Assembly (NCBI GenBank): GCA_025358925.1
Contig: JANYHT010000036.1
Coordinates: 21,956-85,955, forward strand
Reading direction: 5' to 3'
DNA: 64,000 bases
Source of the DNA: Gemmatimonadaceae bacterium
Lineage (GTDB): Bacteria > Gemmatimonadota > Gemmatimonadetes > Gemmatimonadales > Gemmatimonadaceae
The notes below the pieces were generated by a model that was not told the origin of the DNA, made no database searches, and worked only from the letters and a program-made list of their open reading frames with translations. Below are positions 54,355-62,624 of the stretch, in pieces. Every line of letters begins with the position of its first letter. Position 1 is the first letter of the stretch. The translations under genes and the position numbers were made by a program.

Positions 54355-56121
54355 CTAGTGCAGCGTGGACAGCATCTCGTCAGCGATGTTGCGAATGCGT
54401 AACTGACTCGCCGATACGGCAGCATCGATGGACGCAGCACTCGTGTCGATGTCAGCGATCTTAGCAAGCGCGGCGACGTAATAATCGCGCCACGTTTCGA
54501 GAATCAAGCGTTCCTTCGCGCCATCGCTTCCGCGCTTGAGGGCCGCCACCGACAACGCGCCTTGTGTACGCAATTCAAACTCTGCCACGCGACCAAGTTC
54601 ATCCAGCGCGGCCGACGTGATCGCCGTCGTGCCTGAGGCAAGCAGGAGCCCGGTGCTCAACGCACAGTTGCCAACGTTTGTTAACGTGGTTGCACTGACC
54701 ATTTCGATACGATCAAGATCGGTATGATAAAACTGATCGGTGAAGTGCCACAACAACACGGCGGGAATCTTGGCCGTCAGAAATGGAGTATGATCGCTGC
54801 CGCCTTCGAATGGATTTGACTTCACCACCCATCCCTTCGTTGCAGCGGCGCGATCAAGACACCGCTGACGAACAAAATCATTGAACCAATACGGACGAAT
54901 ATCGGCGACGGAGATTGCACGACCTCCCCACTCGGTGTGCTGGTCTTCGCCGCGCACCCACACGGCCGACGGATCAGGCATTTTCTCGATCAAAAACGTG
55001 CCACCCGTGCGCGCTGTATTTTCGCCCACCATATCAAGCGACATCCCCCACTTCACGCCCGCGCGCCGATCATTGTCCTCAGCTAAAAAGCGTTGTGTGC
55101 CACGGATTTCGTCACCCCATAGAAACGTCATCGTGCGCGCGGGATTGGCACGTCCCGTCTTCACCATCACGGCCGCAGTACGTGCAATCTCAACGAGTAA
55201 ACCCACGCCCGATGCGTTATCGTTGGCGCCGGGTTCCTGCACGTGCGCTGAATAGACAAAACGTTCTGTGGGCTTCACAGAACCGCGAATTTCTGCGACC
55301 ACCGTACGCTCGGGACGTGTTTCGAAGCGCGTCTTCACCACCGCACGCACCTGCAGCGGACCCGCGACCAATGCCGCCTGCAGAGAATCATGCGCCGCAC
55401 TGGACATAAAAATGCACCAGCCCATGCGCACACTGTCACGCGCAATGCCTGTGAATTGAATGGCCGTGACATTTTTTGATTGCTGGTTGTACGCCGGGAG
55501 TTTCTGCGTCGCGAGCACGCCAACTGCCCCGTGATCCATGGCTCGCTGATATAGCGTGCGTCCATTTCCTTCACCCATTGCGATTTTGCCGCGCACATCT
55601 GTTTTTGCAAAGTCCGCGTCGCTTCCACCCCCAACATCCACAACCGTCGCCGTCACACCATCACTCGGCGTCGCAGAGGAGTTGATGGCAATCATATTGT
55701 GATTGGACTTCCATGCGAGCAACGGCGTACGTCGACCGACAATGGTGAGCGACGCATCATCCGGTGTCCACGCCGGACTGCTCATGGGTCGCGATTCAAT
55801 CCGATATACAAGACGATCGGTAGGTTTGGCTTTGTCTTCGAGTATGTAGCCCGCGGCGGAGAGCAGCGCCGCGACCGTATCGATGGACGCGTCAAAGCCA
55901 CGATTGCCGGGCAAGCGAAAAAACTGCTCGACAAACGCCACGGTTTTAAGTGCACGATTGCCCGACAGTTCACGTGCGACAGCACTTGTCGTGGGCGCAA
56001 ATGCTGCCGATACCGGCGCGCGCTTTGGTATGGTTTGCGCGGCGACGATAGAAGTCGGGAGCCAGACGCCGACAATGAGTGCGACCGTACGTACAGCGCA
56101 CGAGCGGATCGAAACGGACAC
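54355..56121 (-). CDS. Secreted M28-family zinc aminopeptidase
   Basis: About 588 residues. Signal peptide (VALIVGVWLPTSIVAAQT), a protease-associated domain in the first half (DVRGKIAMGEGNGRTLYQRA), then the M28 core: YSAHVQEPGANDNASGVG with His and Asp ligands, MTFLWGDEIRGTQRF with the catalytic Glu, LDMVGEN and GGSDHTPFLTAKIPAVLLWH. GTG 56121 follows GAGG and starts directly ahead of the signal peptide; the ATG at 56154 is the alternative. Likely a periplasmic or secreted aminopeptidase. Confidence 0.86.
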   Translation of the reverse strand: MSVSIRSCAVRTVALIVGVWLPTSIVAAQTIPKRAPVSAAFAPTTSAVARELSGNRALKTVAFVEQFFRLPGNRGFDASIDTVAALLSAAGYILEDKAKPTDRLVYRIESRPMSSPAWTPDDASLTIVGRRTPLLAWKSNHNMIAINSSATPSDGVTATVVDVGGGSDADFAKTDVRGKIAMGEGNGRTLYQRAMDHGAVGVLATQKLPAYNQQSKNVTAIQFTGIARDSVRMGWCIFMSSAAHDSLQAALVAGPLQVRAVVKTRFETRPERTVVAEIRGSVKPTERFVYSAHVQEPGANDNASGVGLLVEIARTAAVMVKTGRANPARTMTFLWGDEIRGTQRFLAEDNDRRAGVKWGMSLDMVGENTARTGGTFLIEKMPDPSAVWVRGEDQHTEWGGRAISVADIRPYWFNDFVRQRCLDRAAATKGWVVKSNPFEGGSDHTPFLTAKIPAVLLWHFTDQFYHTDLDRIEMVSATTLTNVGNCALSTGLLLASGTTAITSAALDELGRVAEFELRTQGALSVAALKRGSDGAKERLILETWRDYYVAALAKIADIDTSAASIDAAVSASQLRIRNIADEMLSTLH

Positions 56122-56186
56122 AAACACCTCGGATGGAAAAAGAATCACGCACACATCCCAACGTTAGCGCGCGATCTTCGACATGT

Positions 56187-56385
56187 TCAACGAGTACAGC
56201 CGAGTTGTCGCGGTGAGCCACGGATGCACAGATGAATATTGACCCGCGTTTCACCGACGTGCGTGAGTTGATCGTACACGAGGTCGAGCGCGGTGCGCGC
56301 TGCATGGACTGGACCGGCAATAGCATTCTCAATGAGCTCGCTAAAGGCGCCAGGTTCGCCCTGAAACGCGACCCTCGGCAGATCG
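56187..56385 (-). pseudogene. pheA: Prephenate dehydratase remnant with internal deletion
   Basis: On the minus strand LPRVAFQGEPGAFSE, the invariant start of prephenate dehydratase, is joined directly to LIENAIAGPVHAARTALDLV then YDQLTHVGETRVNI, a block that normally lies about 45 residues later. The catalytic TRF region and ACT domain are missing, and the start ATG is CTG. The relic lies against the promoter of the DAHP synthase operon, a biosynthetically related locus. Confidence 0.75.
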
Positions 56386-56441
56386 ATCAGCGATTCACTC
56401 TTCGTTGATTCGTACGTATGAGGAAAGATGAACGGAACATA

Positions 56442-56470
56442 TTGACAGGAAAGTGTGAACGTTCTAGCAT
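56442..56470 (+). promoter_or_regulatory. Sigma-70-type promoter of the aroF leader
   Basis: TTGACA at 56442-56447 and TAGCAT at 56465-56470, spaced by 17 bases. The -35 is a perfect consensus. The predicted transcript would begin about 56477, at or beside the leader-peptide ATG. Confidence 0.7.
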
Positions 56471-56476
56471 ATGTAT

Positions 56477-56557
56477 ATGCCGAATCAGACTTTTGCCAAC
56501 AGCTATTACTATACGCCGTCCCGCATGGGTCTCGGCGAAGGTGCTGTGCGCGACTGA
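56477..56557 (+). CDS. Phe/Tyr-rich leader peptide of an attenuator
   Basis: 26 codons, MPNQTFANSYYYTPSR then MGLGEGAVRD, ending at TGA. ATG 56471 (adding MY) is also in frame. One Phe and three consecutive Tyr codons are what a ribosome-mediated attenuator would use to sense charged Phe and Tyr tRNA. The next structure is a terminator and the next gene is DAHP synthase, the first enzyme of aromatic amino acid synthesis. No ribosome site precedes either ATG, so leaderless initiation from the promoter above is likely. Confidence 0.68.
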   Translation: MPNQTFANSYYYTPSRMGLGEGAVRD

Positions 56558-56579
56558 CGCGCCGCAAACCTGTCCACCG

Positions 56580-56617
56580 CGAGGCCCGTGCACACTGCAC
56601 GAGCCTCGTTTGTTTTG
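56580..56617 (+). terminator. Attenuator terminator before aroF
   Basis: Outer stem CGAGGC/GCCTCG (56580-56585 with 56603-56608), inner stem GTGC/GCAC, loop ACACT, followed by TTTGTTTTG. A classical intrinsic terminator between the leader peptide and the aroF start, 55 bases before its ATG. Confidence 0.8.
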
Positions 56618-56671
56618 AGGGTCGGCAGCACGGGGTTGCGGGCACGTTCACTCTCTGCTTGCACAACTGCC

Positions 56672-57730
56672 ATGATCATCATTACGAAAGCTTCCATCAG
56701 TACCGACGCGCTTGATCGCATCATCGAGCACGTCGAAAGTGCTGGACTGCGTGCGCACGTTTCACGCGGTGAGCACCGCACTATTGTTGGTTGCATCGGC
56801 GACGAAGCGCGCTTGAGCGAACATGCACTCACGCAACTCGACGGCGTTGAGCGTGTGATGCCCATTCTCAAACCGTACAAATTACCGTCGCGCGAATTTG
56901 CGGCCGACAATACCACCATTCGCTTCGGAGATCCGGCGGGCACCGTTGTTGGTGGACGCGACATTATCGTGATCGCCGGCCCGTGTTCGGTTGAGGGACG
57001 CGACATGTTGTTCGATACCGCGCGCCATGTGCGTGCGGCGGGCGCGAACATGTTACGCGGTGGGGCGTTCAAGCCGCGGTCGTCACCGTATGCGTTTCAA
57101 GGGATGGGCGAAGAGGCGTTGCAGATGTTAGCCGACGTACGTGCAGAAACGGGGATGCCCGTCGTGACGGAAGTGATGGATCCGCGACAGGTCGAACTGG
57201 TGGCCTCATATGCGGACGTGTTGCAAATCGGTGCGCGCAACATGCAAAACTTTCCGCTGCTGACCGAAGTGGGTCGCGTGCGACGTCCTGTCTTACTGAA
57301 GCGCGGATTATCCGCCACGATCTCCGAGCTGTTGATGGCGGCGGAGTATGTCATGGCGCAGGGTAATGGCGATGTGATGTTGTGTGAGCGCGGTATTCGC
57401 ACGTACGAAACGGCGACACGTAATACGTTAGACATTGCAGCGATTCCGGTGCTGAAACGTGAATCGCATTTGCCGGTGATCGTGGATCCGAGTCACGCTG
57501 GTGGTCGTGCAGATTTGGTGGCACCGCTCGCGATGGCCGCGATCGCAGCGGGCGCGGGTGGATTGATCATCGAAGTGCATCCCGATCCGGTAAACGCGCG
57601 ATCAGATGGCGAGCAGTCACTTGAGCCAGCGGCGTTCGCGTCGATGATGACGCAGCTTCGTGCCGTGGCGCATGCGGTGGGTCGGGACCTCGCCCCCACT
57701 GATGTACGGCTCGCGCGGAGTGCCGCATGA
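56672..57730 (+). CDS. aroF: DAHP synthase, type I-beta with ferredoxin-like regulatory domain
   Basis: 352 residues. Condenses phosphoenolpyruvate and erythrose-4-phosphate, the first step to chorismate. Residues 1-65 form the regulatory ferredoxin-like domain seen in Thermotoga-type enzymes. The catalytic barrel has [20 protein letters not shown] (about 103-122), [52 protein letters not shown] and [16 protein letters not shown] 56672 is chosen by homology. Its stop overlaps the next start by ATGA. Feedback by Phe or Tyr is expected through the N-domain. Confidence 0.94.
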   Translation: MIIITKASISTDALDRIIEHVESAGLRAHVSRGEHRTIVGCIGDEARLSEHALTQLDGVERVMPILKPYKLPSREFAADNTTIRFGDPAGTVVGGRDIIVIAGPCSVEGRDMLFDTARHVRAAGANMLRGGAFKPRSSPYAFQGMGEEALQMLADVRAETGMPVVTEVMDPRQVELVASYADVLQIGARNMQNFPLLTEVGRVRRPVLLKRGLSATISELLMAAEYVMAQGNGDVMLCERGIRTYETATRNTLDIAAIPVLKRESHLPVIVDPSHAGGRADLVAPLAMAAIAAGAGGLIIEVHPDPVNARSDGEQSLEPAAFASMMTQLRAVAHAVGRDLAPTDVRLARSAA

Positions 57731-58017
57731 CGTGCGCGAGCGCGCCGCTCACCGAGCGTACGTTGTGCGAACTACGTGATGAGATTGAGCAAATAGATGC
57801 AACGCTGATTGCAACGATCGCGCGCCGCACGGTGTTGGCGCGCGCGGCGGGGCGCGTGAAAGTGGCGTCGGGTCAGCCGATTACCGATCCGGCGCGTGAG
57901 GCAGCGGTGGTGTTACGTGCAAGTGTGTTAGCGAGAGCAGCGGGGTTGCCGGAGGATGAGATTCGTGCGTTGTACTGGCAATTGATGGCGTTGTCGCGGC
58001 GAGCGCAGCTGGAGTGA
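57727..58017 (+). CDS. Chorismate mutase, AroQ type
   Basis: 96 residues, all helical. [20 protein letters not shown] (about residues 16-35) and a later [21 protein letters not shown] block hold the Arg/Lys and Glu residues of AroQ active sites. Converts chorismate to prephenate. ATGA overlap with the DAHP synthase gene links it to the same attenuated transcript. It resembles the AroQ domain often fused to DAHP synthase or prephenate dehydratase, here standing alone. Confidence 0.9.
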   Translation: MTCASAPLTERTLCELRDEIEQIDATLIATIARRTVLARAAGRVKVASGQPITDPAREAAVVLRASVLARAAGLPEDEIRALYWQLMALSRRAQLE

Positions 58018-58176
58018 TGAGTGAGCATTGGATGGCATTTTATAAAACGCTCATTACACAGCAGCGCGCGATGGCGGGGAATGCGTCGGTTGCAATAAGT
58101 CCCGCGCTCGTGGACCGCTTGCGCTCGGCTCTGTTTGGCCGCACCATAGCGTGGTACCCTCCAGCCACCGTGTGTT

Positions 58177-59400
58177 ATGCGTCCTCTGCTCAGTGATCGA
58201 CGGCAGTTTCTGCACACCGTTGCCGGCGGCGCCGTTGTGGGGCTCCTGCCCGACAGCTTGCCGACCCCCGCACCAGCGATAGCGGGGAATGAGTTTCTTC
58301 TCGGCGAGGGCCTCGCGTATCTCAACACCGGGACGATCGGCCCGTGTCGTCGGGAAACGATCAAGGCGACACAGCGCGCGTGGGAGACGCTCGAGACGAA
58401 CCCGATCGCGCACTACGGCCGCTACGCAGGCGAGGCGCTGATTGAGGACACGCGTACCGTCGCAGCCCGATTTCTTGGCTGTGACCTGAGTGAGCTCGCG
58501 ATGACCACGAGTACTACCAGTGGCATGAACGCGATTGCGCAGGGTCTGCGCCTCAATGTCGGTGATCGTGTACTGCTCACCGACCAAGAGCACGCGGGTG
58601 GGCTGCACTGTTGGCAGTACCTCGCTCGCCATCACGGGGTCGTACTCGACGTCGTCCCTATTCCGCGCGGAGCACTGAGCGTGGAGTCCATCGTGAGTGC
58701 GATTGCGAAGGGAATCCGCACCGATACGCGGGTCATCAGTGTGAGCCACGTGTTCTCTTCGACTGGCCTACGCATGCCGATCGCCGAGTTGTCGGCGCTG
58801 GCCCGGTCGCGGGGGATGCTGTGCGTCGTCGACGGCGCGCAGGCGGTGGGTGCGATTCGCGTGAATGTCCGCGAGCTCGGGTGCCACGCGTATGCCACCA
58901 GCGGCCACAAGTGGCTAATGGGTCCCAAGGGCACGGGGCTGCTGTTCATCGCCAAGGACGCGCAGGCGGTCATCCGTCCGATGGCGTTCGAAGAGGGCTA
59001 CAGCACGTACAGCAACGGCAACGGTGTTGTGAACCTGCCGGGACTGCTCGGTTTGGGCGAGGCGATCCGGTTTCTCGATAGGGCTGACATGGCACAGGTG
59101 GAGGGGCATAACCTCCGGTTGCGGAACGCGCTCGCCGACCGTTTGCGCGCATCGGACAATCTCACGCTGGTCAGTCCGCCCGCAGGAAGCCTTGCATCAC
59201 CACTGCTGACAGCGCTGCTCGCGGAGCGGTTCGATCGGACGGCCTTTTCGCGGGCGTTGCTCGAGCGGCATCGGGTGGCCATTCGCGCGACGCATGCGGA
59301 GTTCGGCTTCAACGGCATCCGATTTTCGCTGCACGAGTTCAATACCGTCAAGGACGTAGAGGGGGCGGTGGAAGCGGTACGCCGCGAGCTTGCAGCCTAA
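58177..59400 (+). CDS. Class V aminotransferase-fold enzyme with Tat-like leader
   Basis: 407 residues. The start MRPLLSDRRQFLHTVAGGAV has a twin-arginine-like motif (DRRQFL) and hydrophobic stretch. PLP-dependent core: LAYLNTGTIGPCRRETIKAT, TTSTTSGMNAIAQGLRL, VVDGAQAVGAIRVNV (Asp for the pyridine N) and ATSGHKWLMGPKGTGLLFIA with the Schiff-base Lys. Related to isopenicillin-N epimerase/cysteine desulfurase-like proteins. Its reaction is unknown. Codon choice looks more GC-rich than in the preceding aro genes, hinting at later arrival. Confidence 0.84.
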   Translation: MRPLLSDRRQFLHTVAGGAVVGLLPDSLPTPAPAIAGNEFLLGEGLAYLNTGTIGPCRRETIKATQRAWETLETNPIAHYGRYAGEALIEDTRTVAARFLGCDLSELAMTTSTTSGMNAIAQGLRLNVGDRVLLTDQEHAGGLHCWQYLARHHGVVLDVVPIPRGALSVESIVSAIAKGIRTDTRVISVSHVFSSTGLRMPIAELSALARSRGMLCVVDGAQAVGAIRVNVRELGCHAYATSGHKWLMGPKGTGLLFIAKDAQAVIRPMAFEEGYSTYSNGNGVVNLPGLLGLGEAIRFLDRADMAQVEGHNLRLRNALADRLRASDNLTLVSPPAGSLASPLLTALLAERFDRTAFSRALLERHRVAIRATHAEFGFNGIRFSLHEFNTVKDVEGAVEAVRRELAA

Positions 59401-59495
59401 CGCTGCGCGCGATAGATGGCAGATGCGAGCAAATCTCGTTGCGTAGTCGCTGGACGATCAGCCAGCCGGACCACCCTGAATAACAGGCGTCATAC

Positions 59496-60167
59496 ATGAA
59501 GTCGAAACTGTCCACGATTGCTTGCGTCATTCTCGTCGCGGTGACAACACTGCCGACCGCCGTCCATGCCCAAGTTGATGTCATCAAGCCGGCGCATGAG
59601 TTCATGGACACCTTCAACAAAGGTGATACCAAAGGAGTCGTCGCTGCTTGTGCTGACGCGATCGTCGACGAGTTCGCCCCGTTCGTGTGGCATGGCACCG
59701 GTGCCTGCGCCACGTGGATGAAGGATTACGATACCGATGCCGCTCGGCGAGGCATCACCGATGGCGCCGTCACACTTGGCACACCGCTGCACGTGGACGT
59801 GGACGGCATTCGTGCCTACCTCGTGATTCCCGCAACGTACGCATACAAGCTCAAAGGCAAGGCCGTCAAGGAGACTGGATCGCTGTTCACATTCGCCATG
59901 TTAAAGGGGCCCAAGGGATGGCGCGCGAAACCAAGCGCGCGGCTAGCGCGCCGTCATCCGGCACGAGGCAGCGGTTTCAAGCGCGCAATCCGTGTGGCCT
60001 CTTTGGAGCGTAGCGCGTGCCACAAATCCCAATCTTGCTGCAAGCCCAGCCAGAAATTCGCGCTCATTCCCGTCACCTGCGCGAGCCGCGACTGCGTCAC
60101 GCGCGGCTTCTTAGTGGCAGTCCGTGACTTCGACTTCGTCGGCATAACCCGCCTCGCTGCGGTATGA
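59496..60167 (+). CDS. Secreted NTF2/SnoaL-like protein, 3' end replaced
   Basis: The first 146 or so residues are a good secreted NTF2-like protein: signal peptide ending VHAQVD, then VIKPAHEFMDTFNKGDTKGV, VDEFAPFVWHG and YLVIPATYAYKLKGKAV through LKGPKGWRAK. Here homology ends; the family usually closes within a few residues with a beta strand. The remaining 77 residues (to 60167) are Arg/Ser-rich and antisense to a higA relic, so they are probably not native. A DNA rearrangement appears to have cut the gene. Confidence 0.66.
   Translation: MKSKLSTIACVILVAVTTLPTAVHAQVDVIKPAHEFMDTFNKGDTKGVVAACADAIVDEFAPFVWHGTGACATWMKDYDTDAARRGITDGAVTLGTPLHVDVDGIRAYLVIPATYAYKLKGKAVKETGSLFTFAMLKGPKGWRAKPSARLARRHPARGSGFKRAIRVASLERSACHKSQSCCKPSQKFALIPVTCASRDCVTRGFLVAVRDFDFVGITRLAAV
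59954..60155 (-). pseudogene. Decayed higBA module
   Basis: Minus-strand bases 60155-60111 read EAGYADEVEVTDCH and a stop, like the C-terminus of HigB (compare GDAYDVEVCDYR of the intact copy). Directly after comes TQSRLAQVTGMSANFW then LGLQQDWDLWHALRS and LKPLPRAG, the C-terminal half of HigA. The HigA DNA-binding half is deleted. It shows a second, dead higBA copy beside the intact one. Confidence 0.62.
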
Positions 60168-60416
60168 GTCCAAATACGAGAGGCCGCAGTGCCGTATAGA
60201 GAGAATTGGCGATGAATTAAAATAGTCGTTAATCGTCTTCAAAAATTTCGATTGCCTGCTCAGTTTGTTCTGCCATTCGGAGCGTTCAGCCACACGTCTC
60301 GTTCATCGTCACCGATATCTTCGATGGCTGACATTGTGAATACGTGGTGAATGCTGTCTAACGAGCAAGATCAGGTGACCGGCCGTGCGCGGACCTCGCC
60401 ACGGCAGGCGAGAATC
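60168..60416. other. Intergenic between the decayed and intact higBA copies
   Basis: About 250 bases with no gene. It contains CTCGCC-TGCCGT-GGCGAG-like symmetry near 60395-60412 just after higA, which could be a terminator, and one GTCTAAC box at 60356-60362. Confidence 0.45.
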
Positions 60417-60731
60417 CTAGGCGACCCGCAACGGTTTGATGCGCGCCATCTCGGCTTTGATCGATTGCGTCGCTTCCCACAGGTCGACGGCCCGCTGCGC
60501 GTTGAGCCAAAACTCCGGCGTGTTGCCAAACAATTTTGCGAGCCGCAGCGCCATCTCCGGACTGACAGCGCGACGCTCCCGTAGCAGTTCGTTGATCGAC
60601 TGCCGGGACACGCCGAGCGCCTCAGCCGCGCCGATGACGGTCAGCGTGAAGTCCGGAAGAAAGTCCTCCCGCAGCATCGCGCCAGGATGGACCGGGCGCT
60701 GCTTCATCGCGCGCGTGTTCGGAATGCTCAT
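60417..60731 (-). CDS. higA: HigA-type antitoxin
   Basis: 104 residues. The HTH domain has TVIGAAEALGVSRQSINELL then RERRAVSPEMALRLAKLFG, and the C-terminus FWLNAQRAVDLWEATQSIKA and IKPLRVA is typical of the HigA/VapI family. It should neutralise HigB and repress the operon. Starts 9 bases after the higB stop, in the toxin-first order characteristic of higBA. Confidence 0.91.
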   Translation of the reverse strand: MSIPNTRAMKQRPVHPGAMLREDFLPDFTLTVIGAAEALGVSRQSINELLRERRAVSPEMALRLAKLFGNTPEFWLNAQRAVDLWEATQSIKAEMARIKPLRVA

Positions 60732-60740
60732 GGTGTCCCC

Positions 60741-61022
60741 CTAGCGATAGTCACAGACTTCGACGTCGTACGCATCGCCATCGACAAAGCGAAAACAGAT
60801 GCGCCATTGATCGTTGATCGCAATCGCGTGCTGTCCTTTCCGATCATGCTTCAGCGCGTGTAGTCGGTTGCCAGGTGGCACTTTCAGATCGTCGAGGCTG
60901 GTCGCGAGATCAACATATTGGAGCTTTCGCGTGGCGCGTGGCGTCACGTCGGGCGGAAAACGTTTTGCAGTGCCGGACACATACAGATCCTGCGTGCGGC
61001 GGTCCGCAAACGTCTTGATCAT
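60741..61022 (-). CDS. higB: HigB-type toxin (RelE superfamily mRNA interferase)
   Basis: 93 residues. MIKTFADRRTQDLYVSGTAK, YVDLATSLDDLKVPPGNRLH, then HDRKGQHAIAINDQWRICFR and DAYDVEVCDYR give the compact HigB layout, with the Arg residues that support ribosome-dependent cleavage. ATG 61022 is chosen since the protein begins there. The palindrome at 61036 lies 13 bases upstream. Confidence 0.91.
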   Translation of the reverse strand: MIKTFADRRTQDLYVSGTAKRFPPDVTPRATRKLQYVDLATSLDDLKVPPGNRLHALKHDRKGQHAIAINDQWRICFRFVDGDAYDVEVCDYR

Positions 61023-61035
61023 GCTGAAGTGTACT

Positions 61036-61049
61036 GTGTCACGTGACAC
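61036..61049 (-). promoter_or_regulatory. higBA operator palindrome
   Basis: GTGTCACGTGACAC is a perfect 14-bp palindrome just upstream of higB. Toxin-antitoxin operons of this type are repressed by the antitoxin binding such sites. No other copy was seen in the window. Confidence 0.75.
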
Positions 61050-61177
61050 GTGGCAACGCACTCGTCCGATCGTCGTCGGTGTGGGAAACGTACAATAGCG
61101 GCACAACGCCCCAGCGAAGCTGCGAGGCTTCAAGCAAAATGCGAGCGTAGTCGAGCTTCCAAGATGCCTTGTCAGCT

Positions 61178-61519
61178 TCATCGCACGTTCGGCAGCAAGC
61201 GCAACGATGCGTCCTCTACGGCTGGAGAACGAAGAAACTCGGCGGGAAACTGTTGCGCTGAATGCACGACGGTGAGGATCTCGAGCACATCGTCTCGCAC
61301 GCGGTACACAATGCGGTACGGGGCGTCGATCACCTCGCGCAGCTTCGGGTCGTCCAGTTCGGGAACGACGCGTCCAGACAGTGGGAACGTGCTGAGTCGA
61401 TCGACGGAGGCGACGATGCGTTCGGCCACGACGCGCGCATATCGCGGGGAGTCCGCGGCGATATAGTCGCGAATATGGAGTACGTCGGCCAACGCGGGCC
61501 GAGTCCAGACGAGACGCAT
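61178..61519 (-). CDS. ParE/RelE-family toxin
   Basis: 113 residues. LVWTRPALADVLHIRDYIA opens the ParE fold, followed by RIVASVDRLSTFPLSGRVVP and REVIDAPYRIVYRVRDDVLE, with the closing LTVVHSAQQFPAE. Family members poison gyrase or cleave mRNA; which applies here is open. It starts 8 bases after the antitoxin-like gene, the usual antitoxin-first order. Confidence 0.88.
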   Translation of the reverse strand: MRLVWTRPALADVLHIRDYIAADSPRYARVVAERIVASVDRLSTFPLSGRVVPELDDPKLREVIDAPYRIVYRVRDDVLEILTVVHSAQQFPAEFLRSPAVEDASLRLLPNVR

Positions 61520-61527
61520 CGCAAGAA

Positions 61528-61728
61528 TCAGCGCGCGTCAGTAGTGCGGGTGCCAAGAATTGCCTGTCGCGCCTCGTCGTTCGACACGACCTCGCCGCGA
61601 TCCGCAGCGTCCAAACCGCGAGCCACTTTGGCAAGAAAGTAGAGACGATCCATCGCGTCCTCAACGGAGGCGTCCTCGGGCAAATGCTCGACGGCTTCTC
61701 GCAACAACGCCTTGGCGGCAAACGACAT
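61528..61728 (-). CDS. ParD-like antitoxin partner
   Basis: 66 residues, helical. VEDAMDRLYFLAKVARGLDA then GEVVSNDEARQAILG matches small antitoxins found before ParE toxins. There is no clear ribbon-helix-helix start, so repression may depend on other regions. Its position and spacing to the ParE gene support the pairing. Confidence 0.8.
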   Translation of the reverse strand: MSFAAKALLREAVEHLPEDASVEDAMDRLYFLAKVARGLDAADRGEVVSNDEARQAILGTRTTDAR

Positions 61729-62026
61729 ACGCGGCTCTCGACGAAAGTGGAGTGTGAATATACATCCTGGTTAACAATCCGGTAAAGAGATTCGCCATTG
61801 CTGACGAACGGCGTTCTGCTGCAATGGCTCAAAATAAATTCGTCGTGAACGGAGCAGCATGGAGTGCTGCGCAATTGCACAGCGCACCTCACCGCTTTGA
61901 CTGCAGCAACGTTCGTTAGACGCTTGCCGGCGCGGGTCTTTTTGCCACGCGAACTTGCGGCTCTTGCCGGTCCTTCCACGCTGAAGATGTCTCAAGTACG
62001 GCCACCACCTTGCTGACATTCGCTTC
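61729..62026. other. Intergenic region upstream of parDE
   Basis: About 300 bases, no gene seen. Contains the parD-like promoter region and single boxes GGTTAAC (61768) and GTTAGAC (about 61919) discussed and rejected as an integron site. Confidence 0.45.
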
Positions 62027-62554
62027 TTACATTGGGTAGAAGACCGCACGTTGTTCATGCACGCCATGGTCGCGGACGTTGTATGCAGCAGCGATGAATT
62101 TTACCGCTTGACTGATACGCGCAAATGTGAGTCCGGGGAGGAGAGACAGCGAAGAGTCAAATGCTGTCGCACGATCAAGATGTGCGACGTACTTATTTCT
62201 ATGCGTTTTGACGACTCCCGCCGCCGCGACTGCATCGTCCACCGCTTTAGTAAGCTCAGCTTTCAGTCCGACATGCTTGTCAATCACCGGATCAGTGAGC
62301 AGCTGACCAATGACCATGTTGTCGAACTTTCTAGTCTTGGTCCGATCTGTGAGCCGAGAAATCCCAAGAACCACTTCTCCGAACGTTACCCATTGCACAG
62401 TTGTGAAGAATCGTCCCGCGCAGGCATTCAAAAGGATGATGCGATCTTCGGACGCTTCAAAGAAATATTTGTACTCGGAAAACACGTTGTGTAGCGAAAC
62501 TATTTCATTTCACAGCTTCTTTCTAACATCCGCAAACGCGACGATGTCTGTCAT
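62027..62554 (-). pseudogene. HEPN/AbiU2-like protein interrupted by an in-frame stop
   Basis: From ATG 62554 the frame reads MTDIVAFADVRKKL, a TGA (62512-62510), then NEIVSLHNVFSEYKYFFEAS and LLNACAGRFFTTVQWVTFGE without further breaks to 62027. KTHRNKYVAHLDRA fits the HEPN R-x4-6-H ribonuclease motif and the layout of AbiU2-type abortive-infection proteins. A GTG at 62485 could restart translation and still give 152 residues. The stop may inactivate the gene or be a sequencing error. Confidence 0.65.
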
Positions 62555-62624
62555 AATTGGGATCGGAATTGTTGGACGCGTCTAATGCAAAACTACGCTT
62601 TAGCTTTGCCGCGAACGCATGCAC

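Noticed and set aside
59390..62590. Possible integron cassette array (GTCTAAC at 60356, GTTAGAC near 61919, GTTGGAC at 62571, GCCTAAC near 59395) around toxin-antitoxin genes
   Set aside because: No box has a properly oriented partner at 60-130 bases outside coding sequence, no paired inner L-boxes were seen, and there is no integrase gene.
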